Below are positions 63,206 to 64,000 of a stretch of 64,000 bases of DNA, piece by piece (the first letter of the stretch is position 1; every line of letters begins with the position of its first letter). A program made the position numbers and the translations under genes. The DNA comes from Leptobrachium leishanense (lineage: Eukaryota; Chordata; Amphibia; Anura; Megophryidae). The notes under the pieces were generated by a model. It was not told the DNA's origin, searched no databases, and saw only the letters and a program-made list of their open reading frames with translations. The DNA lies in NCBI GenBank assembly GCA_009667805.1, contig CM019063.1, positions 190,088,661 through 190,152,660 on the forward strand, in the 5' to 3' direction.

Positions 63206-64000
<795 letters not shown>

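Overview
This window is vertebrate nuclear DNA, most likely from a frog. It is dominated by introns and transposable elements. The amphibian assignment is an inference: it rests on the mix of TTAA-flanked T2/Kolobok-type and piggyBac-type MITEs, TWA-flanked Harbinger-type MITEs, hAT MITEs, Tc1 elements and hammerhead-ribozyme retroelements, together with vertebrate MED13L and striated-muscle actin coding sequence.

Two host genes are visible. (1) Three exons of a MED13/MED13L-type Mediator kinase-module subunit lie on the minus strand, in transcription order 17888-17804, 5634-5551 and 1902-1757. All have consensus splice sites, and their phases fit each other exactly. Exons coding for the first ~100 residues were not found and should lie beyond the right edge of the window. 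(2) A striated alpha-actin gene starts at 63212 on the plus strand and runs off the window. It is open for 263 codons with no intron at the usual codon 41/42, 150 and 204 positions. It is preceded by a TATA box, two perfect CArG/SRF boxes and an M-CAT motif. If the locus is colinear, this intronless actin gene sits antisense inside a large 5' intron of the Mediator gene.

The rest is intron filled with layered mobile DNA. 0-5.5 kb: hAT MITE end, med13l exons, a cluster of X-box-like motifs, Harbinger MITE. 5.6-17.8 kb: a nearly intact Tc1 element with two in-frame stops, piggyBac-type MITEs (one holding a nested hAT MITE with a perfect 8-bp duplication), and two palindromic retroposon-like insertions with 15-16 bp target duplications. 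17.9-26 kb: nested piggyBac/hAT/palindrome chain, LINE fragment, deleted Tc1. 26-46 kb: MITEs, interleaved inverted repeats, LINE tails, an inverted pair of hammerhead-like motifs. 46-62 kb: nested Kolobok/piggyBac, a satellite-like block, minisatellites at 56.1-57.7 kb, more MITEs. 62.8-64 kb: actin promoter and gene.

The most notable non-host structure is a family of foldback elements carrying hammerhead-ribozyme cores (CTGANGA - helix II - GAAA - self-complementary tetranucleotide). The copy at 14.6-15.2 kb is a perfect palindrome with 260-bp arms, flanked by a 16-bp direct repeat. I interpret these as Penelope-like pLTR pairs in inverted orientation.
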